A DNA stretch of 64,000 bases from Clostridium disporicum (GTDB taxonomy: Bacteria > Bacillota > Clostridia > Clostridiales > Clostridiaceae), in NCBI RefSeq assembly GCF_001405015.1, contig NZ_CYZX01000012.1, positions 42,860 through 106,859 on the forward strand, read 5' to 3'. Shown piece after piece: positions 63,848 to 64,000 of this stretch. The notes under the pieces are model-generated. The model had not been told where the DNA came from. It saw nothing but the letters and a program-made list of their open reading frames with translations, and made no database searches. Within the stretch, counting starts at the first letter, position 1. Each line of letters opens with the position of its first letter. Position numbers and translations under genes: made by a program.

Positions 63848-64000
63848 TTTAAAATATCTTAATCTAGATATAGCAACGAAAGTTATGAAGGAAGTTGAGA
63901 ATGCTGCAAAAGAGTTAGGAACACCTATTGTAATAGCTATAGCTAATGAATGGGGACTTCCAATAGCAGTTCATTTTATGGATGGAGCACTTCCTGCAAG
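63840..64000 (+). CDS. GlcG/HbpS-type (PduO C-terminal-like) protein, partial at window edge
   Basis: ATG 63840 overlaps the end of the previous gene by 8 nt. The visible 53 residues, including IATKVMKEVENAAKELGTPI and IANEWGLPIAVHFMDGALPA, match the DUF336 heme-binding domain found alone or fused to the PduO adenosyltransferase. In pdu operons it is thought to help cobalamin handling. The gene continues beyond the window, and more microcompartment genes are expected there. Confidence 0.8.
   Translation, partial: MSSLKYLNLDIATKVMKEVENAAKELGTPIVIAIANEWGLPIAVHFMDGALPA

Overview
The window is very AT-rich DNA with strong AGGAGG-type ribosome binding sites, frequent GTG/TTG starts, extended TGnTATAAT-type promoters and clostridial gene families. 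It fits a low-GC Firmicute of the Clostridium sensu stricto type. I cannot name the species. Gene products are called from family recognition by eye; no database search was run.

Region 1 (about 0.5-26 kb) is a surface-polysaccharide (capsule) locus transcribed entirely on the + strand. It opens with a PglF/PglE/PglC-like trio (UDP-sugar 4,6-dehydratase, PLP aminotransferase, membrane phosphoglycosyl transferase) that would make and load an amino sugar onto the lipid carrier. A CapA/CapB-type chain-length regulator and tyrosine kinase pair follows, then an ATP-grasp enzyme with a HAD hydrolase. Next come nine glycosyltransferases, an EpsG-type polymerase, a NodB deacetylase, a UDP-sugar dehydrogenase broken by an in-frame stop, a CDP-glycerol glycerophosphotransferase, a Wzx flippase and an acyltransferase. 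A membrane-anchored beta-helix protein lies behind a terminator. A short island (26.4-27.3 kb) holds an SH3-like gene and a truncated DnaB-like helicase fragment.

Region 2 (27.5-38.3 kb) looks like an unusual RiPP (ribosomal peptide) cluster. It has lasso-type tailoring genes: two PF14907-type nucleotidyltransferases (one without catalytic residues), a PqqD-like leader-binding protein, a B2-type transglutaminase-fold leader peptidase, two HprK-like kinases and an ABC exporter. It has no asparagine-synthetase-like lasso cyclase. The two intact precursors have a lasso-like leader (WxxPxL...T), long Cys-rich cores and an identical C-terminal Asn-Pro-Ser. A third precursor is decayed.

Region 3 (38.4-46.4 kb) is mixed housekeeping: two small unknown proteins, three Cof-type HAD phosphatases, a YczE-like membrane protein, manA, a Pro/Glu-rich anchored protein and prfC.

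Region 4 (47-64 kb) is an L-fucose to 1,2-propanediol pathway: fucU, a ribose-type sugar ABC importer, fucI, an FGGY kinase, a DeoR-type regulator, fucA, and the B12-dependent diol dehydratase pduCDE with its reactivase. FucA carries a C-terminal, and PduD an N-terminal, amphipathic tail typical of cargo for bacterial microcompartments. The window ends inside a GlcG/PduO-C-like gene, so shell genes probably follow. Repeated operator-like motifs link the fuc promoters. A type I toxin with an antisense RNA sits between the regulator and fucA.

The strongest unexplained structure is a family of arrays of tiny perfect hairpins (4-6 bp stems, 3-4 nt loops) found just after the stop codons of prfC, fucU, fucI and pduG, and shortly downstream of the ABC-importer binding-protein gene, with decayed relatives after two genes in regions 1 and 2. 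Stem sequences change while pairing is kept.
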